Under the pieces are notes generated by a model. The model was not told the DNA's origin. It saw only the letters and a program-made list of their open reading frames with translations, and searched no databases. Positions 62,923 through 64,000 of a DNA stretch of 64,000 bases are shown piece after piece. The first letter of the stretch is position 1, and every line of letters starts with the position of its first letter. The position numbers and the translations under genes were made by a program. The stretch lies in NCBI RefSeq assembly GCF_900104455.1, contig NZ_FNHB01000003.1:169106-233105 (forward strand), written 5' to 3'. This DNA comes from Dendrosporobacter quercicolus (lineage in GTDB: Bacteria > Bacillota > Negativicutes > DSM-1736 > Dendrosporobacteraceae).

Positions 62923-64000
62923 TTACGCCAATTCCTGCTCTATACTGACCAACTGAATGCACAGGGTCAGCAACTGCATGGCCTTTTTCAGTTCCGGCAA
63001 AGACGGGAAGGTAGGCGAAAGCCGGATGTTTTTATCTTCAGGGTCCCGGCCGTAAGGAAAAGTAGCTCCGGCCGGGGTCAGTACGACGCCAGCAGCAGCC
63101 GCTTTGGCGACGACTTGTTTTGCACAGCCGGGCAGCGTGTCAAGACTGATAAAATAACCGCCCTGGGGATTGCTCCAGGAAGCCAGGCTTTTTCCGGCTA
63201 ATTCAGCGGTCAAAGTGGTCAGCACCAAATCAAATTTAGGCTTGATGATTGCTGCATGTTTTTGCATGTGAGCCTCAATCCCGGCCCGGTTCCGGAAGAA
63301 GCGAACCTGGCGCAACTGATTCAGTTTATCAGGCCCGATGGTCTGGATGCCGATTTTTTTCTTTAGCCAATTAAGGTTGGCGTCACTGCTGGCAAGCATA
63401 GCAATACCAGCCCCCGGAAAAGTCATTTTGGAAGTTGAACCGAAAACGAAAACGCGATCAGGATGACCAGCCTGCTTACAGGCGTCCAGAATGTTTAACA
63501 GCCTGGCCGGAGTGGCGGTGAGATGATGGACATTATAAGCGTTATCATAAAAGATGCGAAAATCACCGGCTTTGGCCGGCAGGGCGGCTAACCGCCGGAT
63601 GACCGTATCGCTATAAGTAATGCCCAGGGGATTGCTGTATTTCGGTACGCACCAGATGCCTTTAATTGCCGGGTCAGCGGCGACTAAAGCTTCAATTTGA
63701 TCCATATCAGGACCATCCTGCCGGTAATTGACGGGAATCATTTCAATTCCCAAATGTTCACAGATGGCAAAGTGCCGGTCATAACCGGGGCTGGGGCAGA
63801 GAAATTTAACCGCCGGCAGTTTGCCCCAGGCGCGGCTGCCGCCGGGCAGAGGGTAAAACATGGCATGGGCGATGAGATCAAACATCAGGTTTAAGCTGGA
63901 ATTTCCTCCGACAAGCACCTGTTGCGGGTCTGTTTCCAAAAGCTCGGCGCAAAGCTCCCGGACTTCGGGAATGCCTTCAATGCCGCCATAATTCCGGCAG
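62923..64000 (-). CDS. aminotransferase, MocR-like class I fold (5' end cut by window)
   Basis: A PLP aminotransferase read on the minus strand and open at the right edge: the frame continues from 63939 to 64000 (RNYGGIEGIPEVRELCAELL), so the true start lies outside. The PLP lysine is in FVFGSTSKMTFPGAGIAML; CVPKYSNPLG and YDNAYNVHHL fit the fold. It resembles the group of aspartate/alanine aminotransferases related to MocR. Substrate is unresolved. Confidence 0.85.
   Translation of the reverse strand, partial: CRNYGGIEGIPEVRELCAELLETDPQQVLVGGNSSLNLMFDLIAHAMFYPLPGGSRAWGKLPAVKFLCPSPGYDRHFAICEHLGIEMIPVNYRQDGPDMDQIEALVAADPAIKGIWCVPKYSNPLGITYSDTVIRRLAALPAKAGDFRIFYDNAYNVHHLTATPARLLNILDACKQAGHPDRVFVFGSTSKMTFPGAGIAMLASSDANLNWLKKKIGIQTIGPDKLNQLRQVRFFRNRAGIEAHMQKHAAIIKPKFDLVLTTLTAELAGKSLASWSNPQGGYFISLDTLPGCAKQVVAKAAAAGVVLTPAGATFPYGRDPEDKNIRLSPTFPSLPELKKAMQLLTLCIQLVSIEQELA

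Overview
The window looks like chromosome from a Negativicutes bacterium, most likely of the Sporomusa/Pelosinus kind: a Firmicute lineage with an outer membrane. This is inference. The support is a Firmicute-style housekeeping set (SepF-like protein, TypA, class II ribonucleotide reductase, many TTGACA-17-TATAAT promoters, strong Shine-Dalgarno sites) together with a TonB-dependent outer-membrane receptor.

Layout. Positions 1-8395 are housekeeping: TrmL, an endonuclease IV-like TIM barrel, MurB, a beta-CASP nuclease, TypA, ribonucleotide reductase and a SepF-like protein. From about 8.5 kb to the right end the window is dominated by accessory genes built around nitrogenase-like enzymes. There is one NifH-like reductase (12753), one NifB (13753) and four separate NifD/NifK-like pairs: A (19217/20684), B (24799/23445, reversed order), C (36991/38522) and D (57916/59383). 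Around them lie three SsuABC/TauABC-like ABC importers, a UroD-family methyltransferase, cysteine synthase, O-acetylhomoserine sulfhydrylase, a second gamma-family PLP sulfur enzyme, a phosphotriesterase-family hydrolase, a cysteine desulfurase, a ThiF/MoeB-like E1 and iron-sulfur electron carriers. No NifE, NifN, NifV, PII-type regulator or molybdate transporter is visible. All four D/K pairs keep the P-cluster cysteines and the cofactor cysteine of nitrogenase but lack its key histidines. The best reading is a family of nitrogenase-like reductases for organic sulfur compounds, related in concept to methylthio-alkane reductase (MarBHDK), with importers bringing substrates in and MetY/CysK capturing the released thiol or sulfide.

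The most unusual feature is a recurring RNA leader. Seventeen copies of a short hairpin (GCU, internal loop GR opposite A, a covarying inner stem, a 5-10 nt loop, GGC) sit upstream of gene groups across the region. Each runs directly into an intrinsic terminator whose 5' arm begins with the GGC of the hairpin. Most copies lie 15-70 nt below a clear sigma-A-type promoter. The element precedes nifH, nifB, three of the four D/K operons, two of the importers, both gamma-family sulfur enzymes, a copper-type TonB receptor, a metal-type export operon and genes for DUF2325 and DUF2292 proteins. It appears to define one attenuation-controlled regulon. I do not recognise it as a described riboswitch or antitermination site.

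Between the blocks lie a NUDIX hydrolase, a two-component system, the TonB receptor, a decayed IS4-family transposase with gene stubs on its left and within it, and an Etf-linked membrane Fe-S oxidoreductase. The right end holds a GNAT acetyltransferase, a sugar-phosphate isomerase-like protein that also has the leader, and an aminotransferase cut by the window edge.
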